Notes under the pieces: model-generated
What the model was told of the DNA's origin: nothing
Databases searched by the model: none
What the model saw: only the letters and a program-made list of their open reading frames with translations
Translations under genes and position numbers: made by a program
In this document: positions 46,773-55,339 of the stretch, in pieces
Position numbering within the stretch: position 1 is the stretch's first letter
Layout: each line of letters starts with the position of its first letter
DNA from: Actinoallomurus spadix
GTDB taxonomy: Bacteria > Actinomycetota > Actinomycetes > Streptosporangiales > Streptosporangiaceae
Length of the DNA stretch: 64,000 nt
Reading direction: 5' to 3'
Assembly: GCF_024055725.1 (NCBI RefSeq)
Contig: NZ_JAMXMX010000035.1
Coordinates: forward strand, 1 to 64,000

Positions 46773-47169
46773 TCATCCTCCTACGGGTCAGACCGTGACC
46801 GCCCGTCCGGGCGGTCGCCGCGACGCAGGACGGCGGCTCATGCTCGCTCTTGATCGAATCACGTTCAGTAATAGGATAGTTGCAATGGGTGCGGAGCGGG
46901 CAAGAAATTCGGTACCTTTCTCGGGCGGCCCGGTGGTCGGCCGCGGTCGCCCGGGGCGATGGGCGCCGCCCCGCATCACCTGACGCGCTCGCGAGTGCCG
47001 GCTCCCCACGCCGGCGGACGCGCCATCCCGGAAAGAAGGCATGATGCGCGGCATCTCCTGGATCTGAGCGATCCATCACCCCTACCCCCACCCACGCGGC
47101 CCCGCCACGAGGGCGTGTCCGCTTGCGGCCACCTCGTCATCGACCGGCGAGAGCGTCCGGCCGGCCGAA

Positions 47170-47376
47170 GCCGGAGCTGCGCAGGCGGCCGAAGTCAGGG
47201 GCAACGCAGGGCGAAATCAGCAGCATCACAGGCCAAGGTCAGGAGCCGCGCAGGCAAGGCCCGCACAAGCCGATGTCAGGAGCGGCACAGTCGGAGCGGC
47301 GCAGGCCGAAGGCAGGGCCCGCACAAGCCGGAGGCCGAGGGCAGGGGGCAGCGCAGGCCGAAGGCCGGAGGCAGAG
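47170..47376. repeat. Degenerate purine-rich repeats
   Basis: The plus strand is rich in units like GCGCAGGCCGAAGGCAGG and GGCCCGCACAAGCCG. The latter occurs near 47258 and 47315, with imperfect neighbours in between. Period and identity vary, so this is a decayed mini-satellite rather than a CRISPR array. It is not coding in any frame with good codon usage and ends just before the ssb terminator. Confidence 0.5.
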
Positions 47377-47377
47377 G

Positions 47378-47412
47378 CCGGAGGCGGAGCGGCGGGAGCG
47401 CCCCGCCTCCGG
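47378..47412 (-). terminator. Terminator after ssb
   Basis: A perfect 10-bp stem CCGGAGGCGG (47378-47387) with its complement (47403-47412), loop 15 nt, lies 74 bases past the ssb stop. Confidence 0.6.
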
Positions 47413-47485
47413 CGGACGTCCGGGGGCTACCGTCTCCGTGCCGGCCAGGTGCCGGCGCGCACCCAGGAGACGCCGGAGGGGCGCA

Positions 47486-48013
47486 TCAGGCGACCGCCCG
47501 GATCCCCGCCGGCTCGGCGGTCTCCTCGGCCTCGCCGGAGCCCTCGGCGACCTGGCTCGTGAGCTCCTCGGTGCCGTCCGCGCCCGCCTCGAGCCACCGG
47601 TCGGCGAGGTCGTCGGCCTGCCGGCGGTCCTCCGACAGGTTGATCGAGGAGCGCTGAGAGCGCTGCAGACGGGCGACGCCGCGGCTGAGGTCGTGGCCGA
47701 CCGTGGTCGCCTCGATCTGGGCGGAGAAGCGTGTCTGCCCGTCCTTGGCGTACTCCCGGATCCGGAGGCGGCCCGTCACGATGACCGGGTCGCCGCGTTT
47801 GAGGTCGCTCGCCTGGAGGTTGGTGGCGAGGGAGCGCCAGCAGGTCACGGTCAGGAACATCGGATCCTCGTCGCGCCACTGGCCGAGGTCGCGGTCGAAG
47901 CGGCGCGGGGTGCTGCCGATGCGGAGGGACATCAGGGACGTGCCGCTGGACAGGACCTCGAAGTGGGGCTCGGCGGCCACGAAACCGATGACGGTGATCA
48001 GCGCGTCGTTCAC
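47486..48013 (-). CDS. ssb: Single-stranded DNA-binding protein, SsbB-like paralogue
   Basis: A 175-residue OB-fold protein. VNDALITVIGFVAAEPHF opens the fold, and FLTVTCWRSLATNLQASDLKRGDPVIVTGRL is the typical SSB middle. The C-terminus (AEETAEPAGIRAVA) lacks the acidic DDDxPF tip that recruits partners in main SSBs, so this is probably the shorter SsbB-type paralogue used in sporulation or DNA uptake. The GTG start has GAGGAG 5 nt upstream. It follows two dynamin-like genes on the same strand, as in Streptomyces development loci. Which SSB is essential cannot be judged here. Confidence 0.85.
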   Translation of the reverse strand: MNDALITVIGFVAAEPHFEVLSSGTSLMSLRIGSTPRRFDRDLGQWRDEDPMFLTVTCWRSLATNLQASDLKRGDPVIVTGRLRIREYAKDGQTRFSAQIEATTVGHDLSRGVARLQRSQRSSINLSEDRRQADDLADRWLEAGADGTEELTSQVAEGSGEAEETAEPAGIRAVA

Positions 48014-48206
48014 GAAGGCTCCTCGGGTGCGTGCGCGGCGGCCCTGCGCCGCCGCCGTCACACCCCCACCGTCGTGGATGCGGAATCCCGCCCGACACCC
48101 CCTGTGGCGAACTGTGGATAACCGCGACGCCGGTGGACTCGCCCGGGCAGGCCATCGCGCCCGGCGCCGGTACGCACCGGTGACCGCCGGAGCCGTCTTA
48201 CCGCGC

Positions 48207-49931
48207 TTACCGCGCGACGTCGCGGATGGCGTGGCCGGCCTCGTCGCGGAACCGCGCGTAGACGGCGAGCTCCTCCTCGACGGGCGTGATGACGAGCTCC
48301 CGCGCCGCCGCCGTGACGCCCTCGCGCATCTGCTGTTCCATCCGCTCGCTGTGCTTCGCCGCCGTGAGCGCGACGAGGTTGCGGGCGACCAGCGCGGTGA
48401 GGAGGCCGAGTCCGAGGACGCAGACCAGCACCAGCGCGACGTACGGCGCGAGCCCCGCCTCGCCGAGGAGCCGGGTCGGCGCGTGGGCGACCTTGAGCCC
48501 GGCGAAGGCGGCGATGCCGACGAGCCAGACGACGCTGACGGCGGCGACGACCAGCAGGAGGTACTGCCAGATCCGCACCGCCCACCACCAGCCCGGCACC
48601 TGGTTGAAGGATGGTACGACCGCGCGCAGCGAGGCGCCGAGGGTCTCCGGGAGGGCCTCGGCATTGGACCGGCCTGCCTCCCGGACCGAGCGCCGCCAGG
48701 ACGGCGGCAGGTCGCGGACGACGTCCTCGGTGACGTCCTGCAGGGCGTTGTCGACGTGGGCCTGCTGGGCGTTGACGGGGGTGGTGAACGCGGCGCGCAG
48801 CTCGTCGCGCAGCTCGACGAGGCGCATGCGGCGCAGCGGGTCGCTGCGGAGCCGGGTGGCGAGACGGGTGAGCGGCCAGCCGACGTAGTCGGTCGCGCGA
48901 AGTGCGTACGCGCTCTCCATGGCCTCGGCCACGGCGGGAATCCCGGCGGCGTCCACCAGGGCCTCGACCAGCGCCGCCGCGCCTTTGCCGTCGATGGTGG
49001 CGGGCGGCTCGACCGCGCCGAAGGCGTCCTCGAACCGCTGGATGAGCCGGTCCAGGTCGGCGACGAGCCGCTGGGTGCGGGCCCGCCGGGCGGCCACGGT
49101 GTCCGCGATGACGTCGCGGAAGTCCTCGATGCCGGCCCCCGACTTGGCCGACGTGGTCAGGATGTGCGGGGTGCGCGACCCCTCGGCCTCCAGCAGCCGC
49201 CGCAGGTCCTTGACGCACTCGTCGATCTCTTCGGGCGCGAGGCGGTCGATCTGGTTGAGCACGATGAGGCTCACGCCGTCGTGGCCGGCCAGCGGCTCCA
49301 GGTAGCGCCGGTGCACGGCGAAGTCGGCGTACTTCTGCGGGTCGAGCACCCAGATGAGCAGGTCGGCGACGCCGACGTACCGGTCGACCTCCGCGACCTG
49401 CTCGGACCGGATCGAGTCGTGGTCGGGCAGGTCGAGCAGGATGAGCCCCTGCAGCGAGCCGGCCTGCTCCTCGCCGCTCGCCTGGTCGAGCGCGCTGGCC
49501 CGGGCGTACCGGTGGCGCTTGTCGACCTCCAGCCAGTCGAGCAGGGGGCCGGCGCCGTCGAGACCCCAGACGCAGGCGTGCGCGGACGAGGTCATCGGGC
49601 GGCGCAGCCCCGTCGGGGACAGCTCGAGGCCGCAGACGGCGTTGAACAGCGACGACTTACCGCTGCCGGTGCCGCCGGCGAGCGCGACGATCGTGTGGTC
49701 GCCGGACAGGCGCAGCCGGTCGCCGGCCCGGGCGAGGAGCGCGGCGGCGTCGTCCATCAGATCCTGGTCGACGCGGCCCTCGCCGAGCTCGACGAGGCGG
49801 TCCAGGGTGGCGAGGCGGTGGGTCAGCCCGGACACCTCGGACGGCGCCGCCGGGTCCCGCCTCGGTGCGGCCGTCTGCTGGGGCGAGGTCTCCTCGGACG
49901 TGCCGGAGACGCCGGGGGTGGTCGTCGTCAT
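48207..49931 (-). CDS. Dynamin-like GTPase with two transmembrane segments (DynB-type)
   Basis: A 574-residue protein. Walker A GGTGSGKSS (86-94), DLPDHDS as switch II (about 169-175) and NQID as the base-specificity motif mark a GTPase of the dynamin/YfjP type. Two hydrophobic segments (about 448-475 and 488-515) lie in the C-terminal half, with a helical region between GTPase and membrane parts. Such proteins remodel membranes. In Streptomyces a pair of dynamins acts in sporulation septation. It begins 19 bp after the first dynamin gene. Confidence 0.88.
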   Translation of the reverse strand: MTTTTPGVSGTSEETSPQQTAAPRRDPAAPSEVSGLTHRLATLDRLVELGEGRVDQDLMDDAAALLARAGDRLRLSGDHTIVALAGGTGSGKSSLFNAVCGLELSPTGLRRPMTSSAHACVWGLDGAGPLLDWLEVDKRHRYARASALDQASGEEQAGSLQGLILLDLPDHDSIRSEQVAEVDRYVGVADLLIWVLDPQKYADFAVHRRYLEPLAGHDGVSLIVLNQIDRLAPEEIDECVKDLRRLLEAEGSRTPHILTTSAKSGAGIEDFRDVIADTVAARRARTQRLVADLDRLIQRFEDAFGAVEPPATIDGKGAAALVEALVDAAGIPAVAEAMESAYALRATDYVGWPLTRLATRLRSDPLRRMRLVELRDELRAAFTTPVNAQQAHVDNALQDVTEDVVRDLPPSWRRSVREAGRSNAEALPETLGASLRAVVPSFNQVPGWWWAVRIWQYLLLVVAAVSVVWLVGIAAFAGLKVAHAPTRLLGEAGLAPYVALVLVCVLGLGLLTALVARNLVALTAAKHSERMEQQMREGVTAAARELVITPVEEELAVYARFRDEAGHAIRDVAR

Positions 49932-49950
49932 CGGTCGCGATCCTCCTCGG

Positions 49951-51672
49951 TCACCGGGCGACCTCGAGGTTGTAAGTGGCCTGGTAGAGCTGGACGGGGG
50001 TGGTCTCGTCGGCCACCCCGGCGCCGTCGAGCACCTGCCCGAACCGGATGGCCTCCTCATCGAACAGCATGCCGACGCGACCGCGAAGGTCGGCCCGCGC
50101 CTTGGCGCTCATGCTGCGCAGCGACTCGGCGCCGAACAGCGCCTTGAGCAGCCGCTGCGGCACGGCGCTGGTGCCGCCCTCGACCGCGATGTCGCTGGTG
50201 CCGAAGCCGAACAGGCCGACCATCAGCACGAGTGCCAGCGCCTCGTCATCGTAGGAGACGAACTTGGCGACCGAACGCTTCGTGACGCCCTCGGTACGGA
50301 TCAGGTCGGCGATGTGGTCCTGCCACGCGCTGACGGCGCGGGTGACGCGCCGGGGCAGCTCCGCGGAGGCGCGGTCGAGCGTCTCGTCGCGCCCTTCGAG
50401 CAGCATGGCGCCGGCCGGGCGGCTCCGCCAGCGGCTCACGACCTCATCGGCGGCGCGCTCCGCGCCGGCTACGATCAGGGACTCCAGGGCACTGCGCAGG
50501 GCGGCCTTGAGGGCGCGGACCCGCGCGGGGGCGCGATTGCGGCGGCTGCCGCGGTGGCCCGTCTGGCCGCGGCCGGCGTGCAGCGCGCGCTCGAGGTCGC
50601 CGGTGCCGGCGAAGTCCTGCCAGCGGGCGAGGACCTCGCCGCGCAGCAGCGAGCCGTTGCGGGTGGCCTCGTCGAGCTCGGCGAGGCCGGTGGCGTAGGC
50701 GCCCTCGACGTCCTCGCGGAGCAGCGTGCGCAGCGCGACCTGCTCCTCGACCTTCGCGGCCAGCTCGGGGACGCGGGTGCGGAAGGTGTCGAGCACACCA
50801 CCCAGAGTAGACCGGATGACCTCCGCGCGGCCGTCCTCGTCCTCACTGATGCCGCCCAGCCACATCTGCACCTCGTCGGCCGCCTCGGACGGCAGCATCC
50901 CGCCGGAGACCGTGGTCTCGGGGATGACGAACTGCGCGGCCTGCTCCAGGCCGTGGTCCTTGAGCATCTCGGTGAAGTGGCCGACGACCTCCTCGCCGCC
51001 CTCGGGCACGCGCGACAGGACGACGCCGAGGGTGGCGCCGTGGTCGCGGGCGCGGTGCAGGAGGCGCCAGACCAGGGCGTCGGCGTAGCGTGCGGCGGTG
51101 GTCACGCAGATCCAGACGTCGGCTGCGGCCAGGAACTGTGCCGCGAAATCATGGTGTTCCTCGAACACCGAGTCGACGTCCGGGCTGTCGAGCAGCGCCA
51201 GGCCCTTGGGCAGCACGTCGCTCTTCATGATCACCAGCTGGTCGCCGACCACGGCGTCCGGCGCCGGGCCCGGGACCCGCCCGAAGCCGGGCAGGACGTA
51301 GCGCTCGTCGAGCCACCAGTCGGCGTCGTCGGGATGGCAGACCAGGATCGGGCTGCTCGTCGTGGGCCGCAGGACGCCGGTCGCGCTGACCCGCTCGCCG
51401 ACGAGGGTGTTGACCAGCGTGGACTTGCCCGCGCCGGTCGACCCGCTGAGCACCACCAGCAGCGGGGCGTCCTTGCGGCGCACCCGGGGCAGGAGGTAGT
51501 CGTCGAGCTGGTTCAGCAGATCCTGCTGCATGGCGCGCGCCTCGTCGACGCCCGGGGCGTCGAGCACGAACCGGAAGGAGGCGATCTGGTCCCGTAGATC
51601 GACCAGGGCCTCGTCGAGGGGAAGGGGTGTCGCCGCGCGTTTGATCGCGCTCTGGTCAGCCGGGGGTGTCAC
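49951..51672 (-). CDS. Dynamin-like GTPase (DynA-type)
   Basis: A 573-residue GTPase of the dynamin/YfjP family. Walker A GSTGAGKST (77-85), LLDSPDVDS (switch II) and the region around LSRVPEGGEEVV replacing NKxD are visible. The C-terminal half is long and helical without clear transmembrane segments, as in Streptomyces DynA. The GTG start overlaps the stop of the upstream CysG-like gene (GTGA), so translation is coupled to cobalamin/sirohaem synthesis, an unusual arrangement. It leads the DynA-DynB unit, with ssb further downstream. Confidence 0.88.
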   Translation of the reverse strand: MTPPADQSAIKRAATPLPLDEALVDLRDQIASFRFVLDAPGVDEARAMQQDLLNQLDDYLLPRVRRKDAPLLVVLSGSTGAGKSTLVNTLVGERVSATGVLRPTTSSPILVCHPDDADWWLDERYVLPGFGRVPGPAPDAVVGDQLVIMKSDVLPKGLALLDSPDVDSVFEEHHDFAAQFLAAADVWICVTTAARYADALVWRLLHRARDHGATLGVVLSRVPEGGEEVVGHFTEMLKDHGLEQAAQFVIPETTVSGGMLPSEAADEVQMWLGGISEDEDGRAEVIRSTLGGVLDTFRTRVPELAAKVEEQVALRTLLREDVEGAYATGLAELDEATRNGSLLRGEVLARWQDFAGTGDLERALHAGRGQTGHRGSRRNRAPARVRALKAALRSALESLIVAGAERAADEVVSRWRSRPAGAMLLEGRDETLDRASAELPRRVTRAVSAWQDHIADLIRTEGVTKRSVAKFVSYDDEALALVLMVGLFGFGTSDIAVEGGTSAVPQRLLKALFGAESLRSMSAKARADLRGRVGMLFDEEAIRFGQVLDGAGVADETTPVQLYQATYNLEVAR

Positions 51673-52907
51673 GGAGTCCGCCCCATATCCGCGTTCAGCA
51701 TGTCGATCTGGTGCGCCACCTGCACGACGTCGCCCACGACGACGATCGCCGGAGGCCGCACGCCGGTGGCCGTCATCTCGTCCACAACCGTCGCGAGCGT
51801 CGCCATGAGAGCGCGCTGGTTCTGAAGCGTACCGTCCTGAACGACGGCGACGGGAGTGTCAGGCGACCGACCATAGCGCATCAGCGTGTCGGCGATGACC
51901 CTCATGCGCTCCACCGCCATCAGCAGGACGAGCGTGCCCTGGGCGCGGCCGAGCCCCTCCCAGTCGACGGTCGAGGCGGGGTGCCCCGGAGCGACGTGCG
52001 CGGACACCACGTGGAACTCCTGTGACACGCCCCGGTGGGTGACGGGCACGCCGACCGCGGCGGGCACGGCGATCGCGCTGGTGATGCCGGGGACCACGGT
52101 GACGGGGACGCCCTCCCGCACGCAGTGCAGGACCTCCTCGCCTCCCCTGCCGAAGACGAACGGGTCGCCGCCCTTCAGGCGCACCACGAAACGGCCCGCC
52201 TTCGCCTGCTCGACGAGCACCTCGTTGATGCGCTCCTGCGTGACCGAACGGCCGTACGGGATCTTGGACGCGTCGATGATCTCGACGTCGGCCGGCAGCT
52301 CGTCGAGGAGCTCGCGGGGGGCGAGCCGGTCCGTGACGACGACGTCCGCCTGCGCCAGCAGCTGCCGGCCTCGTACGGTGATGAGGCCCGGATCGCCGGG
52401 GCCGCCGCCGACGAGGGCCACGCCCACGGGCCGCCGCCGCGAGTGCCGTGCCTCGATCGTGCCGTCGCGCAGCCCCGCGACGATGACGTCGCGCAGCCCG
52501 GCCGCGTGACGCGGGTCGCCGCCGGCGAGCACGCCGACGGTGGTCTCACCGACCCTGCCGCTCGCCGGGGTCCAGGCCGGGGACAGCTCCGCGTCGTCGG
52601 CGCGCACGCACCAGGTGCCCTGGGCCTCGGCCTCCGCGGCGACGGCGGTGTTGACCTCACCGTCGTCGGTGGCGGCCTGCACCAGCCAGGCTCCGGCGCA
52701 GTCACCCGGCCGGTACGGGCGGCGCTCCCAGGTGAGCTCGCCGCGCGCGGCCAGATCGTCCAGCATCGGCGTGGCCTCGGGCGCGATCAGCAGCACGTCG
52801 GCGCCGGCGGCCAGCAGGGTGGGAACGCGGCGCTGGGCGACGCGCCCGCCGCCGATGACGACGACGCGGCGGCCGTCGAAGCGCAGACCGAGAAGGTAGG
52901 GCGGCAA
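51669..52907 (-). CDS. cobA: CysG-like precorrin-2 dehydrogenase / uroporphyrinogen-III C-methyltransferase
   Basis: Makes precorrin-2 by two methylations of uroporphyrinogen III and oxidises it to sirohydrochlorin. The N-terminal NAD-binding domain has VVVIGGGRVAQRR. The C-terminal SAM methyltransferase domain (about 160-400) has VALVGGGPGDPGLITVRG, KGGDPFVFGRGGEE and VVPGITSAIAVPA. The fusion is the sirohaem synthase layout, and sirohydrochlorin is also the substrate for the CbiX chelatase encoded in this cluster. Start: a TTG with AGGAG about 7 nt upstream (giving MPPYLLGLRFDG) is preferred. A TTG 15 codons earlier is open. Confidence 0.92.
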   Translation of the reverse strand: MPPYLLGLRFDGRRVVVIGGGRVAQRRVPTLLAAGADVLLIAPEATPMLDDLAARGELTWERRPYRPGDCAGAWLVQAATDDGEVNTAVAAEAEAQGTWCVRADDAELSPAWTPASGRVGETTVGVLAGGDPRHAAGLRDVIVAGLRDGTIEARHSRRRPVGVALVGGGPGDPGLITVRGRQLLAQADVVVTDRLAPRELLDELPADVEIIDASKIPYGRSVTQERINEVLVEQAKAGRFVVRLKGGDPFVFGRGGEEVLHCVREGVPVTVVPGITSAIAVPAAVGVPVTHRGVSQEFHVVSAHVAPGHPASTVDWEGLGRAQGTLVLLMAVERMRVIADTLMRYGRSPDTPVAVVQDGTLQNQRALMATLATVVDEMTATGVRPPAIVVVGDVVQVAHQIDMLNADMGRTP

Positions 52908-52967
52908 GGAAGGTCTCCTGGTCGAAGCGTGGACGGTCTGGTCCGGCACCAAAGGTACCCGCGCCCG

Positions 52968-54170
52968 TCAGGCGCGATTCCGCGCGGCGTCGCCGCCGGA
53001 CCCGTCCGCCGGGTCCGCGGCGGCGCCCCCGGCGGTTCCCTCCGCGGGAACCGTGGCGGCCCCCTCGGCCGGATCCGTGGCGGCGGCGTCCTTGTCGGCG
53101 ACGCCTGCGGAGTCGAACGTGGCGACCTCGTGCAGCACCCGCACCGCGCCGGCGACGAGCGGCAGGGCGAGGAGGGCGCCGGTGCCCTCCCCCAGTCGGA
53201 GTTCCAGGTCGACGAGCGGGCGCAGCCTGAGGGACGCGAGGGCGGCGGCGTGGCCCGGTTCGGCGGACCGGTGTCCGGCCACGCAGAAGTCGCGGGCGCC
53301 GGGGGCGAGCGCGACCGCCACGAGCGCGGCGGCGCCGGCGATCACGCCGTCGAGCACGACGGGCACGCGGTGGGCGGCCGCGCCGAGGACGAAGCCGGCG
53401 ATCGCCGCGTGCTCCAGCCCGCCGACCTGTGCGAGGACCGTCAGCGGGTCCGCTCGACCGGCCGCGTCGGCCTCCCCGGACGGTTCGGTACGGGCGCGGG
53501 CGAGGGCGGCCCGGACGACCTCGATCTTCCGCGCGTGGGTGGCGTCGTCGATGCCCGTGCCGTACCCGGTGACGTCCTCGGCCGCGCGGCCCGTGAAGGC
53601 GGCGATGAGGGCGGCCGAGGCGGTCGTATTGGCGATGCCCATGTCCCCGGTCAGCAGGCACCGGTGGCCCGCCGCGACGAGGTCGCGGGCGATCTCGATG
53701 CCGACCTCGACCGCCCGCCGGGCCTCCGCGGCCGTCATGGCCGGCCCCTGGGTCATGTCGGCGGTACCGTGCGCGACCTTCCTCGCGAGGAGGCCGGGTG
53801 CCTCGGGCAGTTCTCCCTTGACGCCCACGTCGACGACGGTGACCTCGGCCCCGACCTGCCGGGCGAAGGCGTTGACGACGGCGCCGCCGGCGAGGAAGTT
53901 GTGCACCATCTGGCCGGTCACCTCCTGCGGCCAGGGGGTCACCCCCTGGGCGTGCACGCCGTGGTCGGCGGCGAACACCGCCACGGCGGCCGGCGACGGC
54001 AGCGGCGGCGGGCACACGCCGGCGACGCCCGCGAGGCGGATCCCCAGCTCCTCCAGCGTGCCGAGCGAGCCGCGCGGCTTGGTCAGCCGGTCGTGCCGTT
54101 CGCGAGCCGCGCGCATGGCCGCCTCGTCCAGCGGCCGGATCGCGGCGATCGTCTCGGCGATGAGCTCCAT
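52968..54170 (-). CDS. cobT: Nicotinate-nucleotide:dimethylbenzimidazole phosphoribosyltransferase
   Basis: Activates the lower ligand of cobalamin by forming alpha-ribazole phosphate. The 400-residue protein has FAADHGVHAQGVTPWPQEVTG, DMGIANTTASAAL and the catalytic-base Glu in LRLGEGTGALLALP. The C-terminal ~40 residues form a low-complexity Ala/Pro/Gly tail (DPAEGAATVPAEGTAGGAA), not conserved in the family. It lies 17 bp downstream of the cobC-like gene. Internal length and motif order are otherwise standard. Confidence 0.94.
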   Translation of the reverse strand: MELIAETIAAIRPLDEAAMRAARERHDRLTKPRGSLGTLEELGIRLAGVAGVCPPPLPSPAAVAVFAADHGVHAQGVTPWPQEVTGQMVHNFLAGGAVVNAFARQVGAEVTVVDVGVKGELPEAPGLLARKVAHGTADMTQGPAMTAAEARRAVEVGIEIARDLVAAGHRCLLTGDMGIANTTASAALIAAFTGRAAEDVTGYGTGIDDATHARKIEVVRAALARARTEPSGEADAAGRADPLTVLAQVGGLEHAAIAGFVLGAAAHRVPVVLDGVIAGAAALVAVALAPGARDFCVAGHRSAEPGHAAALASLRLRPLVDLELRLGEGTGALLALPLVAGAVRVLHEVATFDSAGVADKDAAATDPAEGAATVPAEGTAGGAAADPADGSGGDAARNRA

Positions 54171-54187
54171 CTGTGTCTCCCGGGAGG

Positions 54188-55339
54188 TCAGGTCAGCATC
54201 GTCTTGAGCGCGGCGGTGAAGGCGTCATCGGTGGACGCGTCGCGGACGGCGACGCGCAGCCAGTCGGGTCCCAGGCCGGGGAACGTGTCGCCACGCCGGA
54301 CCGCGTAGCCGCGGTCGCGCAGCGCCGCGCGTACGGCCAGGCCGCCCGGCTCCGGGGGGACCCGCAGGCACAGGAAAGAGGCCCGCGCGCCGGGCACGAC
54401 GTGCGGGCCGAGGGCGCGGATCGCCGCCGCCAGCCGGTCCCGCTCGACCGCCAGGTCTCGGGCCCACGCGTCGGCCTCGGCGACGGCCCGCGCGCTCGTG
54501 CAGGCCTCGGCCGCGACCAGGGCGGGGGTGGACACCGACCAGAGCGGCTGCGCCTCGGCCAGGCGCGCGATCAGCGGCGGTTCGGCGAGGACATAGCCGA
54601 CGCGCAGCCCCGCCAGGCCCCAGGTCTTGGTGAGGCTGCGGATGACGACCAGGCCGGGGACGTCCGTACGGGAGGCGAGGCTCTCGGTCTCGCCGGGGAC
54701 GCAGTCCATGAACGCCTCGTCGACGACGAGCGTGCGGCCGGGCCGGGCGAGCGCGGCGATCGCCGCCGCCGGGTGCAGCACGGACGTCGGATTGGTCGGA
54801 TTGCCGAGCATGACCAGATCGGCGTCCTCGGGTACCGCCCCGCCCTCGGACACCACCGTACCTTCAGGCCCCACCCCGCCCGCGAGCACCGCCCCGCCTC
54901 CAGGCACCGCCGTACCCTCGGCGATCGCCCGGCCCTCGGGCGCCCTTCCGTCCTCCGGTGCCGGGGGGAGGCGGAAGTCGCCGGTCAGGAGCACCCGGTC
55001 CGGGGTGTGGCCGGCGGCCCGCAGGGCGGCCTCCGGCTCGGTGAACTGCGGGTGCACGACGACGGCCCGCCGGGGCGTGAGGACGCGGGCGAGCAGGACG
55101 AACGCCTCCGCCGCGCCCGCGGTCAGCAGCACCTCCTCCGGGGAGCGGCCGTGGCGGCGGGCCACCGCCGCGCGGGCGCGGGCGGCGTCGGGGTAGGCCG
55201 CGAGCCCGGCGACGCTGTCGCGCAGCAGCGCGGCGAGCCAGGCGGGCGGGGTCCCCGGGCGCACGTTGACGGCGAGGTCCACCAGGCCGGGCCCGACCTC
55301 CGCGTCGCCGTGGTGGCGCAGGTCGACGTCAGCGGGCAC
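54188..55339 (-). CDS. PLP-dependent aminotransferase, threonine-phosphate decarboxylase (CobC/CobD) type
   Basis: Supplies (R)-1-amino-2-propanol phosphate for the cobalamin nucleotide loop, by homology to CobC/CobD. The PLP lysine is Lys237 in SLTKTWGLAGLRVGY, and the Asp binding the pyridine nitrogen lies in VVDEAFMD. Between about residues 127 and 170 an insertion of low-complexity repeats (PEGRAIAEG, PEGTVVSEGGAVPED) interrupts the fold just before VMLGNPTNPTS, and could be a tolerated loop. The GTG start overlaps the cbiX end by 11 bp. Confidence 0.88.
   Translation of the reverse strand: MPADVDLRHHGDAEVGPGLVDLAVNVRPGTPPAWLAALLRDSVAGLAAYPDAARARAAVARRHGRSPEEVLLTAGAAEAFVLLARVLTPRRAVVVHPQFTEPEAALRAAGHTPDRVLLTGDFRLPPAPEDGRAPEGRAIAEGTAVPGGGAVLAGGVGPEGTVVSEGGAVPEDADLVMLGNPTNPTSVLHPAAAIAALARPGRTLVVDEAFMDCVPGETESLASRTDVPGLVVIRSLTKTWGLAGLRVGYVLAEPPLIARLAEAQPLWSVSTPALVAAEACTSARAVAEADAWARDLAVERDRLAAAIRALGPHVVPGARASFLCLRVPPEPGGLAVRAALRDRGYAVRRGDTFPGLGPDWLRVAVRDASTDDAFTAALKTMLT

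Larger units (their letters stand above)
46773..47485. other. Intergenic region without a supported gene
   Basis: About 710 bases. The left part (46840-46910) is AT-rich and presumably contains the promoter of the GGDEF gene. The right part (about 47170-47376) is a purine-rich tract of degenerate repeats described separately. Open frames through it lack codon bias and ribosome binding sites. Confidence 0.5.

Noticed and set aside
47123-48121. Plus-strand open frames through the repeat region and opposite ssb
   Set aside because: They are low-complexity and antisense to the clear SSB gene.
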